Assembly (NCBI GenBank): GCA_963811605.1
Contig: CAWESA010000002.1
Coordinates: 1-64,000 of the forward strand
Length of the DNA stretch: 64,000 bases
From: CAVQLX01 sp963811605
GTDB taxonomy: Bacteria > Desulfobacterota > Binatia > DP-6
Direction of reading: 5' to 3'
The notes beneath the pieces are model-generated. The model made no database searches and had not been told where the DNA came from. It saw nothing but the letters and a program-made list of their open reading frames with translations. The translations under genes were made by a program, and so were the position numbers. Within the stretch, counting starts at the first letter, position 1. Every line of letters starts with the position of its first letter. This document shows, piece by piece, positions 50,681 through 59,802 of the stretch.

Positions 50681-53600
50681 TAGCGCCGGCGCCAGAGCAG
50701 ATCGACCGCGCTGGTGCCCAGCGTCGAGGTCGAGAGCTTGAGCGAGAAGCGGCGGGTGATCGAGTACTCGACCCCCATCGTCTGACCGGCGCGGCCGGTG
50801 AAGTCCTGCGCCAGCGTGACGAAGACGTCGCGTGTCACGTAGCGGCCGGCGCGCACGCCGCCGGCGCCGGCCTCGAAGGTGTCGAGGCCGAGGGTGTTCC
50901 TGACCGACTCGCTGAGCTCCGGCGCGACGTAGCCCGAGGCGAGCGAGATGGCCTGCTTCTGCAGGTCGAGGCTCTCCTCCTTGCCCAGGTCGCGGGCGGG
51001 GCGACCGAACACGAGGAGCGACAGGATGTCGGCCTGGTCGAGCGGCGGCGACGACGACAGCGCCAGAGCGGGCTCCGACGCGCGACCCGTGACGTGCACG
51101 GTCACCTCGTATTCGCCGGTCTTGTTGAGCGCGGTGATGTCGAGGCTGGGATCGGGTGGCACGTCGCCGCCGAACACGATGCGGCCCTCGTCGACCTCGA
51201 AGCGACGTCCCTGGAACGCGTAGTAGCCGCGCTCCAGCCGGATCTCGCCGGTGACGTAGAGTGGCGCGTAGGGAGGCTTGCCGAGGTGGAGGGCGCCGCG
51301 CAGCTCGACGTTGGCGTCGCTGCGGCGGATCCACGCGTCCTGCACGATGCGCACGTGGACATCGAGCGACAGGGTCTCGGACAGCGGCGGCGTCACGGCC
51401 GCCGGCGGCCGCAGCGCCTCCTCCGCGGCCGCGGGCAGACCGACCACCTCGATGGTGGGATCGGGCTCGAGGCTCGGCCCCGAGGTCTCGGCGGTGAGGA
51501 TGGTGGGATGGATCAGCAGCCGGGTCAGGGTGAGCTCGCCGCGCACCACCGGGTAGGCCGGCGTACCCTCGACCGTCAGCGTCCCGTCGGTGGCGGCCTC
51601 GTAGGCGGGCAGGGCGACGGCCAGGAAGTTCCGGAACTGTAGCTGGACGGAGAACGGCGTGGTCCGCGTCGCGATGAGGGCCATCGTGCCGCCGCCCTCG
51701 AGCGTGCCCTCGCCGGCCCGCGCCCGGATGGTTCGGATCTCGATGGTGTGCCCGTGCGCCACGGCGTCGAGCTCGATGTCCTGGTAGGTGACGCCGGTCG
51801 CGTAGAGCGCGAGCCGGCCATCCGTGAGGCCGAGCGTGCCATCGGCGCTCAGGTCGTCCCAGCGTCCGCTCAGGTGCAGGTCGGCCACGGCGCGTCCGCC
51901 GATCTCGCGGATGGCATCGGGCGCAAGCAGGCGCGCGACGCCGAGGTCGAGGCCGCTCGTGCGTAGCGTCAGCTCGATCGGGGCGCCGGCCAGGTCCCGG
52001 CGCGGTCCCTCCCACGCCAGATCCACCGGCAGCGTGCCGCTGACGTCGAGCCGGCCGGCATCCGACTGCGTGACGCTGCCGCGGATGACGAACGAGCGCT
52101 CGCCGTAGTCGCCGGTGAGTGCGAGGGCGGTGGCGGGTGACTGCTCCACGGTCACGCCGTCGCCGCGCAGCGAGAGCGACAGACGAGGCTCCGCGGCCGT
52201 CCCGGTCAGCCGTGCCGTTCCCGAGGTGCGTCCCGCGCAGGTGAATCCCCGCAGGCCGCACGGCCAGGCGAGATCGATGTTGCGCCAGTCGAGCGAGGCA
52301 TCCGCCGGTCCGCGGAGCCCGATCCGTCCCGTCGCCGAGAGCCGCTGCGCCTCCGAGACGAGGTCGAGCCGGCCGATCGTGACGACGGTGTCCGAAAGGG
52401 TGAACGACGCCGGCTGGGCGAGCGTCCATGCCGGCTGCCCTGCCGGAGTCAGGTTCAGCTCGGCCACCTCGACCGTCGCCTCGCCCGCTGCCGACCGGCG
52501 CAGCGTGGCGCGGGTCGCGAGCTGCGTGCCATCGTCGGCACGAGCGCGCGCCGTCACGGCGGCCGTGTCGACGCCCGCCGTCCGCCGCCAGTCGGCCGCG
52601 ACCGTCCCGGTCCACGGCGGAGCGCTTCCCGCATGCAATCCCGTGACCTCCGCCGTGGCACGGCCGGCGGGCGCGTCGCCGCCGACGCCGGTGAGCGACG
52701 CGGTGACGGCCGCGCGCTCGGCCGTGATCGCGCCCGAGCGCGCCTGCTGGACGGCGGCGCTCGCGTCGACGGCGAGGGCCTGCAGCGGTCCGCGCGCGCT
52801 GGCCCGCAGCGACACGGTGCCCGCGACGTCGCCCGCGACCGCGTCGGCCACCGGACCCGTCACCGTGCCCGACGCGTCGAGCGTCTGCGCTCGCAGGTCG
52901 AGCGTTCCTGCCGCATCGGCGCGCAGGCCCCTGCGCGTGATCGAGCCGGCGTCGAGCGCGAGCTGGTCGCCGCGCAGCGTGAGGTCGGCCGCGGCCGCAT
53001 CGAAGCGCACACCCTGGATGGCGCCGCGGCGAACCCGGGCGTGCGCGACGGCGGCGCGGCGCGGGGGGTCGAAGCCGTGCCCCTCGACGGTGGCGCTGAC
53101 GTGGCCGCGCCCCCGTACACCCGGCACGAGGGCGGCGAGATCGTCGACCCGCGCCTGCACGCGAGCCTGGTAGGGCTGCTCGCCCGTCCACGCGAGTCGG
53201 CCGTCGACGGCGGCGCGCCCGCCGGGGGCCGCCACCACGCCGCGGGCGTCGACCTGGTCGGACCGCACGTGACCGGTGACGCGTGCCGCGTCGATGCGGC
53301 GCCCCGCGAGCACCGAGGGCGCGAGGCGCACCTGGAGGGCGAGGGGCGGGGCGTCGACGGTGCGCAACGCGCCCCGGGCTCGGGCGCGCCCGGTGAGGAG
53401 GCTCGACGGCAGGGCCGGGTCGATGGCCGCGAGATCGAGACGGCGGGCGCGCGCCTGGGCCCGGTAGGCGAGCAGCGAGCTGCCGGCATCGAGGGTGCCG
53501 AACAGGCGCGCCGCTCCCGAGGCGGGCGTCCGGAGGTCGCCGCGCACGGCGAGGCGTCGCCAGGGGCCGCGCGCATCGACGGTGCCGCTGACGTCGGCGC

Positions 53601-54417
53601 GCAGGCCGCTGCCGGCGACCAGCGCGTGCAGCTCGCGGGCCGACAGGGGCGAGGCCTCGAGATGCGCGCGGAGAAAGCGGTCGAACACGATGCGGGCATC
53701 GCCGACGAGATGCGTGCGCCGGGTGGCGAGGTCCACGCCGCCGAGCTCGAGTGTCTCGCCGTTGGCGGCCACGACGACGTCGCCGCGTGCCTGCAGGGCG
53801 GAGACGGCGACGCCGCGCGGGACACCCGCCAGGTCCGCGATCGCAACCCGCACCAGATCGGGCTCGAGCGCCAGGGCTGCATCGAGGGTCACGTTGCCGA
53901 GACCGACACGCCACGACGGGATGACGACGCGGCCGTCCTCGACCAGGATCCGTCGCACCCGCAGCGTCGGCAGCGGACTGTCGGAGCTCGCCTCCTGCTC
54001 GCCGAGATCGTCGAACCCCCAGTTCGAAGCCGAGGGGACGAGTCGCGCCCGCACGCCGCGCAGCCGCACGGTGCCGACCTCGAGGTGCCCGGCCAGCAGC
54101 CCGGGAATCGCGACCGAGCCGGTCAGCTCGCTGGCCGCGACGCGGGCGCCGGCGGGATAGATGAGGCGGACGCCGGACGCGTGCACGCCGAGCGGCAACG
54201 CGAGCCCGAAGTGCTCGATGTAGACGCGCGCGCCCGTCGCCTCGGCGAGGATGGTCACCAGGCGGGCCCGTATCCTGGCCTCCACCGTCTCGGAGCGCAG
54301 GGCGACCACCAGCACCACCCCGGCCACGCCGAGCAGCAGGAGCAGCCCCGTGAGGACCTGCACGATGCGCCGGACGACCCTCAGAAGGTATCTCCCACCG
54401 CGAAGTATATCTGCCAC
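50677..54417 (-). CDS. tamB: TamB-family translocation/assembly protein (DUF490)
   Basis: 1246 aa from GTG 54417; GTG 54363 is also possible. An N-terminal membrane anchor (VLTGLLLLLGVAGVVLVVALR) is followed by AsmA-like start (ARIRARLVTILAEATGARVY) and a long beta-taco body of DAR/SA-rich strands. The C-terminal DUF490 domain (LALSSSPPLDQADILSLLVF, LGKEESLDLQKQAISL, DVFVTLAQDFTGRAGQ) is complete. It spans the periplasm and ferries lipids or outer-membrane proteins with TamA. It overlaps TamA by 37 bases, so the two are co-expressed. Confidence 0.9.
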   Translation of the reverse strand: MADILRGGRYLLRVVRRIVQVLTGLLLLLGVAGVVLVVALRSETVEARIRARLVTILAEATGARVYIEHFGLALPLGVHASGVRLIYPAGARVAASELTGSVAIPGLLAGHLEVGTVRLRGVRARLVPSASNWGFDDLGEQEASSDSPLPTLRVRRILVEDGRVVIPSWRVGLGNVTLDAALALEPDLVRVAIADLAGVPRGVAVSALQARGDVVVAANGETLELGGVDLATRRTHLVGDARIVFDRFLRAHLEASPLSARELHALVAGSGLRADVSGTVDARGPWRRLAVRGDLRTPASGAARLFGTLDAGSSLLAYRAQARARRLDLAAIDPALPSSLLTGRARARGALRTVDAPPLALQVRLAPSVLAGRRIDAARVTGHVRSDQVDARGVVAAPGGRAAVDGRLAWTGEQPYQARVQARVDDLAALVPGVRGRGHVSATVEGHGFDPPRRAAVAHARVRRGAIQGVRFDAAAADLTLRGDQLALDAGSITRRGLRADAAGTLDLRAQTLDASGTVTGPVADAVAGDVAGTVSLRASARGPLQALAVDASAAVQQARSGAITAERAAVTASLTGVGGDAPAGRATAEVTGLHAGSAPPWTGTVAADWRRTAGVDTAAVTARARADDGTQLATRATLRRSAAGEATVEVAELNLTPAGQPAWTLAQPASFTLSDTVVTIGRLDLVSEAQRLSATGRIGLRGPADASLDWRNIDLAWPCGLRGFTCAGRTSGTARLTGTAAEPRLSLSLRGDGVTVEQSPATALALTGDYGERSFVIRGSVTQSDAGRLDVSGTLPVDLAWEGPRRDLAGAPIELTLRTSGLDLGVARLLAPDAIREIGGRAVADLHLSGRWDDLSADGTLGLTDGRLALYATGVTYQDIELDAVAHGHTIEIRTIRARAGEGTLEGGGTMALIATRTTPFSVQLQFRNFLAVALPAYEAATDGTLTVEGTPAYPVVRGELTLTRLLIHPTILTAETSGPSLEPDPTIEVVGLPAAAEEALRPPAAVTPPLSETLSLDVHVRIVQDAWIRRSDANVELRGALHLGKPPYAPLYVTGEIRLERGYYAFQGRRFEVDEGRIVFGGDVPPDPSLDITALNKTGEYEVTVHVTGRASEPALALSSSPPLDQADILSLLVFGRPARDLGKEESLDLQKQAISLASGYVAPELSESVRNTLGLDTFEAGAGGVRAGRYVTRDVFVTLAQDFTGRAGQTMGVEYSITRRFSLKLSTSTLGTSAVDLLWRRRY

Positions 54418-56243
54418 GAGGCATCGTCGCCGCGGCGCTCGAGGGGGAACCCCAGATCGACCCGCAGCGGCCCGATGACCGACTTGTAGCGCAGGCCGAG
54501 GCCCACACCGTACTGCAGGTCGTCGAAGGGGAAGTCCCAGCTGTCGAGCGACACCTGCCCGGCATCGACGAAGCCGGCGATGTCGATCTGGTCGGTGATG
54601 GGATGGCGCAGCTCCGTGGACAGCTCGACGATCGAGCGACCGCCGAGCGGGTGGTCGCAATCGAGGAAGGTGCATTTCGACGGCGGCGTGAGGTCGCTCG
54701 CGAGCGGTCCCACACGGCGCCGGGCGTAGCCCCGGACGGAGTTGATGCCGCCGGCGTAGAAGCGTTCGAAGAGCGGAATCTGGGTGCTGCTTCCGGTCGG
54801 CTCCTGGCCGCCGAGCCGCATGCGTCCCGCTCCCCGGAAGCGATACGGCAGCGGCGTGTAGAGCCGTCCCTCCCAGATGGCACGCACGAGGCTCACGTCG
54901 CCCCCGAGGGCCATGCCGACCGGCTCGATGCTGAAGCGTGCGATGCCACCACGGGTCGGGTTCACCAGGCTGTCGGTCCCGTTCAGGTCGAGGCCGAAGC
55001 CGAAGCCCGACACCACGGACGTCCGCGGGTCGGCGGCGGGAAGGGCGAGCCGCACCGCGCGTGGGACCCCGCTCATGACGTCGAGCGCGGCGCGGTAGAA
55101 GGCGTAGGTCGTGAGGTGCGGGGTGACGTCCCACTCCAGGCGTGGCAGCACCTTGGTCTCGAGCAGGTCGTAGGGGTCGTCATCCGTCTGCTCCTGGAGG
55201 AACACCAGACGCAGCCGGCTGGTCTGACTGGGGAAGTGCGGCTGCAGGAAGTCGACCGCGATGGTGCGGAACAGCTGCGAGATGCGCAGCGTGAAGCCGA
55301 GCTGCCGCGCGCCGCCGAGGAAGTTGTAGTCGCGCCAGCCCGCGAGGCCGCGGACACCCTCCTCGGTCTCGTAGCCGGCCCCGATCCGTACCTCGTGCCG
55401 CTCGCCCTCGGCGAGCTGGATGGTGACGTCGACCCGCTCGGCGCCGGTCTCGTCTTCGGCCAGGCGGACGCTGCGGAACAGCCGCAGGCCGTCGAGATTC
55501 TTTCGCGTCTTGTCGAGCAGGCTCTGCCGGAACGGCTCGCCGGGCTGGAACGCGATCTCGCGGCGCACGACCGCCTCGTCGACCTCGGTGAGGCCGGTGA
55601 TGGTGACGTCGCCGAAGACGGACGGCGGCCCGGGATCGACGTGGTAGCGCACCGTCGCCGTGTCGTCGCGCACGTCGACGCGCGCCTTCTTGTCGACGGC
55701 GACCCGCGCATAGCCACGCTGCCGGAACCAGCCGTGCAGCATGGTGCGGCCGCGCTCGTAGCGCTCCTCCTCGAACACGTCGCCCGGCGCGAGGGGGAGA
55801 TCGCCGCGCAGGCGGCGCTCGTCGTCGGGCGGAAGCGTGAGCCCGTCGATGGTCAGCTCGACGTCCGTCACCGTGACCGGGGCGCCCTCCTCGATGGTGA
55901 CGGTCACGTCGGCGAGATCCCCGTCGCGGACCTGCACGTCGTCGGTGACGACGGCGTGATAGAAGCCGCGGCTGCGGTACAGCGCCCGCACCCGATCCAG
56001 GTCGGTGCGAAACGTGTAGGGATCGAAGGCCGGCCGTTCCTGCCAGAGCGCGAACCAGCGCCGCGGCCGCGTGAGGAGGGTGTCGCGCAGGGCGCTCGTT
56101 CCCACCTCGTGGTTGCCCTCGAAGGTGACCGATCCCAGCCGGAGCGGCGCGTGCGGGTCCAGCGACTCGAGCGCTACGGCCCGAGCGGCCGGTGACGCGA
56201 GCAGCACGACTGCGAGCGTCATCCCCAGCACCCCTGACCGCAC
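54381..56243 (-). CDS. tamA: TamA/BamA-type outer-membrane assembly protein (Omp85)
   Basis: 620 aa, ATG 56243. A signal peptide ends near ARA-VA. Three POTRA domains (about 30-280: LRLGSVTFEGNHEVGTSALR, TVTDVELTIDGLTLPPDD, FGDVTITGLTEVDEAVVRRE) precede a 16-strand barrel with the Omp85 loop motif GINSVRGYARRRVGP and the C-terminal strand ending in Phe. The order TamA-TamB with overlapping genes is the standard one. Its start is 80 bases from the divergent TetR gene. Confidence 0.9.
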   Translation of the reverse strand: MRSGVLGMTLAVVLLASPAARAVALESLDPHAPLRLGSVTFEGNHEVGTSALRDTLLTRPRRWFALWQERPAFDPYTFRTDLDRVRALYRSRGFYHAVVTDDVQVRDGDLADVTVTIEEGAPVTVTDVELTIDGLTLPPDDERRLRGDLPLAPGDVFEEERYERGRTMLHGWFRQRGYARVAVDKKARVDVRDDTATVRYHVDPGPPSVFGDVTITGLTEVDEAVVRREIAFQPGEPFRQSLLDKTRKNLDGLRLFRSVRLAEDETGAERVDVTIQLAEGERHEVRIGAGYETEEGVRGLAGWRDYNFLGGARQLGFTLRISQLFRTIAVDFLQPHFPSQTSRLRLVFLQEQTDDDPYDLLETKVLPRLEWDVTPHLTTYAFYRAALDVMSGVPRAVRLALPAADPRTSVVSGFGFGLDLNGTDSLVNPTRGGIARFSIEPVGMALGGDVSLVRAIWEGRLYTPLPYRFRGAGRMRLGGQEPTGSSTQIPLFERFYAGGINSVRGYARRRVGPLASDLTPPSKCTFLDCDHPLGGRSIVELSTELRHPITDQIDIAGFVDAGQVSLDSWDFPFDDLQYGVGLGLRYKSVIGPLRVDLGFPLERRGDDASWQIYFAVGDTF

Positions 56244-56287
56244 GCGCCCGTCGTAACAGCCCGGCAGGGAGGCGCAAGAACAAGGAC

Positions 56288-56317
56288 TTGCCTCTGCGTC
56301 GTATAACGGCGCTATAG
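56288..56317 (+). promoter_or_regulatory. Candidate promoter of the TetR-carotenoid oxygenase pair
   Basis: TTGCCT (56288-56293) and CTATAG (56312-56317) are spaced by 18 bases. TetR ATG follows 6 bases after the -10 box, so transcription would start at or beside the start codon, a leaderless mRNA. The region TATAACGGCGCTATA is imperfectly symmetrical and could be the TetR operator. Based on sequence resemblance only. Confidence 0.3.
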
Positions 56318-56323
56318 AGGCTC

Positions 56324-56956
56324 ATGCCGGCTGCGATCGCGTCCCTGCGTCCCCGCGCTCGAGACGGGGAGAGCACGCGCGGCACGATCCTCGGCGCCGC
56401 CGCCGCCCTGCTCGCGGCCGGCGGCGCGGACGGCTTCTCGATCCGCGAGCTGTGTGCGCGGGCGGGGGTGACCGCACCCACCGTCTACCATCACTTCGGC
56501 GACAAGGCGGCGCTCGTGGCGCAGGTGATCGACGCGTGCTTCGAGGAGTTCGATCGGGCGGCCGCGACGGGCGGCGCGCCCGACGATCCGGTCGAAGCCT
56601 TGCGCTGGGCGTTCGACCGCTACGTGGAGTACGGCCGCACGCACCCGTCGCACTACCGTGTCCTGTTCGCGCGCCGCCACGCCGTGCTGTCCGCCGCGGC
56701 CGCCTCGTCGTACGACCGCCTGGTCCAGCGCGTGCGCGCGGTGGCCGACGCGCAGCGGCTGCGGCGTCCGGTCGCCGAGGTCGCCGCGGCGTTCTGGGCG
56801 GCGGTGCATGGTGTCACGTCGTTGCTGATCGCGGGATTCGAGCCGCCGCTCGGTCCCGCGTCCGTCGCGCTCGTTCGCGACGCGATGCTCGAGCAGCTCA
56901 CCACGAGCGCTCCCGTCGGCGGGAGCAAAAGGAGGTCTCACGATGGCCACGCGTGA
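56324..56956 (+). CDS. TetR-family transcriptional regulator
   Basis: 210 aa, ATG 56324. The N-terminal helix-turn-helix is canonical (FSIRELCARAGVTAPTVYHH and FGDKAALVAQV). The C-terminal ligand/dimer domain has EALRWAFDRYVEYGRTHPSH and HGVTSLLIAGFEPP, a WHG-domain-like end. It likely represses its own operon with the carotenoid oxygenase, which overlaps its end by 14 bases. The ligand may be the oxygenase substrate. Confidence 0.87.
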   Translation: MPAAIASLRPRARDGESTRGTILGAAAALLAAGGADGFSIRELCARAGVTAPTVYHHFGDKAALVAQVIDACFEEFDRAAATGGAPDDPVEALRWAFDRYVEYGRTHPSHYRVLFARRHAVLSAAAASSYDRLVQRVRAVADAQRLRRPVAEVAAAFWAAVHGVTSLLIAGFEPPLGPASVALVRDAMLEQLTTSAPVGGSKRRSHDGHA

Positions 56957-58334
56957 ATCGGCGGAGAACCCGTTCTTCCAGGGCAACTTCGGGCCCTGGC
57001 GCGAAGAGGGCGAGGCGCCCGACCTGGAAGTGATCGGCGAGCTGCCCCGGGACCTGAACGGCACATTCTACCGCAACGGACCGAATCCCGCCTTCGAGCC
57101 GCCCGGCCGCTATCACTGGTTCGACGGCGACGGCATGATCCATGCCATCCGGCTCGAGGACGGGCGTGCGTCGTATCGCAACCGCTGGGTGCGCAGCCAG
57201 GGGCTCGCGGAGGAGCGCGCGGCGGGCAAGGCGCTCTACCCGGGCATCTACGACCTCGAGCCGGGCGAGACGCCCAGCTTCAAGAACACCGCCAACACCA
57301 ACATCGTCTGGCACGCCGGCAAGCTGCTCGCCCTGATGGAGGCGGCGCTGCCGACCCAGCTCAGGCCCGACACGCTGGCCACGGTCGGCGAGTACGACTT
57401 CGGCGGTCGCCTGGGCGGCGCCATGACGGCGCACCCGAAGATGGACCCGGAGACCGGCGAGATGCTGTTCTTCGGCTACGCGCCGTTCCCGTATCTCCAG
57501 TACTACGTCGCCGACGCCGGCGGGGCGCTGGTGAAGCACGAGGTGATCGATCTCGCCTGGGGATCGATGGTGCACGACTTCGCGGTGACCAAGGACCACG
57601 TGGTCTTCATCCTGTGCCCGCTCGTCTTCAGCCTGGAAGACATGGCCCGTCGCGGCGGCGCCTTCACCTGGGAGCCCGAGCGCGGGACGCGCCTCGGCGT
57701 CATGCCGCGCAGCGGCGGCAACGCCGACGTGCGCTGGTACGACACCGATCCATGCTACGTCTTCCATCCTCTCAACGCGTACGAGGAAGCGGGGACGCTC
57801 GTGCTCGACGTCGCGCGCTATCCGCGTCTCGACTTCATGACGCCGCGCGCGGCCCGTGAGTCGGGCTACGAGGACGACGGCGCGGCCAGGATGCACCGCT
57901 GGCGGATCGATCTGGCCGGCGGGGGCGTACGCTCGGAGGCCCTGGACGACGTGCCGGCGGAGTTTCCGCGCGCCGACGAGCGCCGGTTGGGCCGCAAGCA
58001 TCGCTGGGGGTACGTGGCCGCCGCCGGTCCCGAGGGGGCGGGCCGGATGCCGGAGTTCACCGCCATCCGGCGCTATGACCTCGAGCGCGGCACCGCCGAG
58101 ACGCGCGCTTTCGGATCCGGCAACGGCGTCGGCGAGCCGCTCTTCGTCCCCCGGCGTCCCGACTCCGCCGAGGACGACGGCTACGTGCTGGCGCTGACCT
58201 ACGATGCCCAGCGCAATGCGAGCGACTTCTACGTCCTCGACGCGCGCCACATCGCGGGCGAGCCGATCGCACGCGTCGTGCTGCCGCACCGGGTGCCGTA
58301 CGGGTTCCACGGCAACTGGGTGGCGGCAGTGTAG
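56943..58334 (+). CDS. Carotenoid/stilbene cleavage oxygenase (RPE65 family)
   Basis: 463 aa, ATG 56943, with the perfect ribosome site AAAGGAGGT inside the TetR gene. The four iron-ligand His are in place: His164 (TAHPKMD), His211 (MVHDFAV), His275 (VFHPLNAY) and His456 near the C-terminus (GFHGNW). The opening GTFYRNGPNPAFEP and RYHWFDGDGMIHAIRL is the family start. It cleaves double bonds of carotenoids, apocarotenoids or lignin-derived stilbenes with O2. It is cytoplasmic, with no signal peptide. TetR control is inferred. Confidence 0.9.
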   Translation: MATRESAENPFFQGNFGPWREEGEAPDLEVIGELPRDLNGTFYRNGPNPAFEPPGRYHWFDGDGMIHAIRLEDGRASYRNRWVRSQGLAEERAAGKALYPGIYDLEPGETPSFKNTANTNIVWHAGKLLALMEAALPTQLRPDTLATVGEYDFGGRLGGAMTAHPKMDPETGEMLFFGYAPFPYLQYYVADAGGALVKHEVIDLAWGSMVHDFAVTKDHVVFILCPLVFSLEDMARRGGAFTWEPERGTRLGVMPRSGGNADVRWYDTDPCYVFHPLNAYEEAGTLVLDVARYPRLDFMTPRAARESGYEDDGAARMHRWRIDLAGGGVRSEALDDVPAEFPRADERRLGRKHRWGYVAAAGPEGAGRMPEFTAIRRYDLERGTAETRAFGSGNGVGEPLFVPRRPDSAEDDGYVLALTYDAQRNASDFYVLDARHIAGEPIARVVLPHRVPYGFHGNWVAAV

Positions 58335-58383
58335 AGCCAGGCCGCACATTGACATCTCGTCATGGTCGCATCAAGATGCGTTC

Positions 58384-58648
58384 GTGCGAACGACCGTGGC
58401 GATCGACGACGACCTGTTCGACAAGCTCAGGGAGGCGGCCGCGAAGCGGCGCCTGCCGTTCACCAGGATCGTCAACGAGACGCTGCGGCGGGGGCTGTCG
58501 GCGACAGCGTCCCCGTGAGCCGCGCCGAGCGCCATTCCGTGTCGCGCCGTTCGCCAGCGCCTTCCGGCCGGGGGTCGATCCGCTTCGCCTGAATCAGGTG
58601 CTCGACGATCTCGAGGTCCGCCGGGCGACCGAGTCCGGCGGCCGATGA
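58384..58648 (+). CDS. Antitoxin VapB-like (ribbon-helix-helix), one frameshift
   Basis: GTG 58384. The N-terminal part RTTVAIDDDLFDKLREAAAK, then RIVNETLRRGL, is the usual VapB DNA-binding start. As read it stops at 58518 after 44 residues. In the next frame APFRVAPFASAFRPGVDP and LRLNQVLDDLEVRR follow and end at TGA 58648, giving a normal ~87 residues and a 4-base ATGA overlap with the toxin. A single-base indel near 58500, probably an assembly error, explains this. Confidence 0.7.
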
Positions 58649-59073
58649 TCATCCCCGACCTCAATCTCCTCATCTACGCCCACAACCACGCGGCGGCAGG
58701 GCACGAGCGGGCTCGTACGTGGTGGGAGGCGCTGTTCGAGCGCGAGCAGCCGGTCGGGCTGCCGTGGGCGGTCATGCTCGGCTTCGTCCGTCTCGTCACG
58801 CACCCGTCCGTGCTGGTGACTCCGCTGGCGCCGCTCGACGCGCTGGGCTACGTCCGCGGCTGGCTCGAGCAGCCGAGCGTGCGGATCGTCGAGCCAGGAG
58901 CCCGGCACATCGACCTGCTCGGAGAGCTCTTCGGATCGACCGGCGTCGGTGGCAGCCTCACGACCGATACGCACCTCGCCGCCCTCGCGATCGAGCATCA
59001 GGCCGAACTGCACTCGAACGATACCGACTTCGCCCGCTTCCCGGGTCTCCGCTGGCGCAACCCGCTCGCGTGA
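58645..59073 (+). CDS. Toxin VapC-like PIN-domain ribonuclease
   Basis: 142 aa, ATG 58645. PIN acids are Asp5 (IIPDLNLLIYAHN), Asp108 (LTTDTHLAALA) and Asp126/Asp128 (HSNDTDFARFPG). The family group begins IPDLNLLIYA and has HPSVLVTPL. It is an RNase that cuts RNA when not bound by the antitoxin encoded immediately upstream. The locus lies alone between carotenoid oxygenase and pyrophosphatase. Confidence 0.88.
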   Translation: MIIPDLNLLIYAHNHAAAGHERARTWWEALFEREQPVGLPWAVMLGFVRLVTHPSVLVTPLAPLDALGYVRGWLEQPSVRIVEPGARHIDLLGELFGSTGVGGSLTTDTHLAALAIEHQAELHSNDTDFARFPGLRWRNPLA

Positions 59074-59173
59074 GCGGGGCGCGCTCGCAATCCCCCTCAC
59101 ACCCGCTGCAACTCGTGCCCGGTCGTCACCGCCGCATGCGGACGGGATACGCCCATCGCGTGGCCGCTGACGC

Positions 59174-59797
59174 CTACGCGTACTCGTCGTCGTAGTCGGC
59201 CATCGCGCGGCGAACGATCTCGCGCGCGGTGGCCGCGTCGTAGACGTGCGTGATCTCGCACAGCGGCGCGCCGCCGCCGGCGTCGGGAATCTGCTTGTAG
59301 GTGAGGAAGTAGTGGCGCAGGCGGTCGATCAGCTTGGGCGGCACCTGCCCGAGCTCGGTGAACGCGCCGTAGGCCGGGTCGTCGAGCAGGACGCCCACGA
59401 TCTTGTCGTCGGCCTCCGAGCGGTCGAAGAGCCGGAGTCCGCCGATGGGGCGGGCGCGCAGCAGGAGCGCTCCGTGGTTGATGGGACGCTCGGTGAGCAC
59501 GCAGATGTCCACCGGATCGCCGTCGCCGACGATGCCCTGGCGTCCCGTGGCATCCATGGCGAGCGCCGCGACGCGCGAACGACACCACGTGCGCGGGACG
59601 AAGCCGTACGGCGCCGGGCAGAGGTTGGAGAAGAGCTGCGGACGGTCGACCTTCAGGTGGCCGGAGGCCTTGTCCACCTCGTATTTCACCGTGTCGGTCG
59701 GGACGATCTCGACGAACACGTTGACGATGTCGGGCGCGTTCTCGCCGGCGGGGATGCCGTGCCACGGGTGGGCCTGGAGGGGCGAGGGGCGAGCCAT
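59174..59797 (-). CDS. ppa: Inorganic pyrophosphatase (family I)
   Basis: 207 aa from ATG 59797. The Mg-binding signature DGDPVDICVL is intact, with earlier Lys/Tyr residues (VKYEVDKASGHLKVDR, YGFVPRTWC). It hydrolyses pyrophosphate to phosphate in the cytoplasm. It follows the CoA-transferase gene by 5 bases on the same strand. Confidence 0.88.
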   Translation of the reverse strand: MARPSPLQAHPWHGIPAGENAPDIVNVFVEIVPTDTVKYEVDKASGHLKVDRPQLFSNLCPAPYGFVPRTWCRSRVAALAMDATGRQGIVGDGDPVDICVLTERPINHGALLLRARPIGGLRLFDRSEADDKIVGVLLDDPAYGAFTELGQVPPKLIDRLRHYFLTYKQIPDAGGGAPLCEITHVYDAATAREIVRRAMADYDDEYA

Positions 59798-59802
59798 CCG
59801 GA

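Noticed and set aside
52633..54489. Plus-strand 618-codon frame opposite TamB
   Set aside because: No motif, odd composition, antisense to a well-supported gene.
49922..54883. Minus-strand open frame of over 1650 codons over the TamB region
   Set aside because: TamB in another frame has the anchor, repeat body and DUF490 end; this frame is its shadow.
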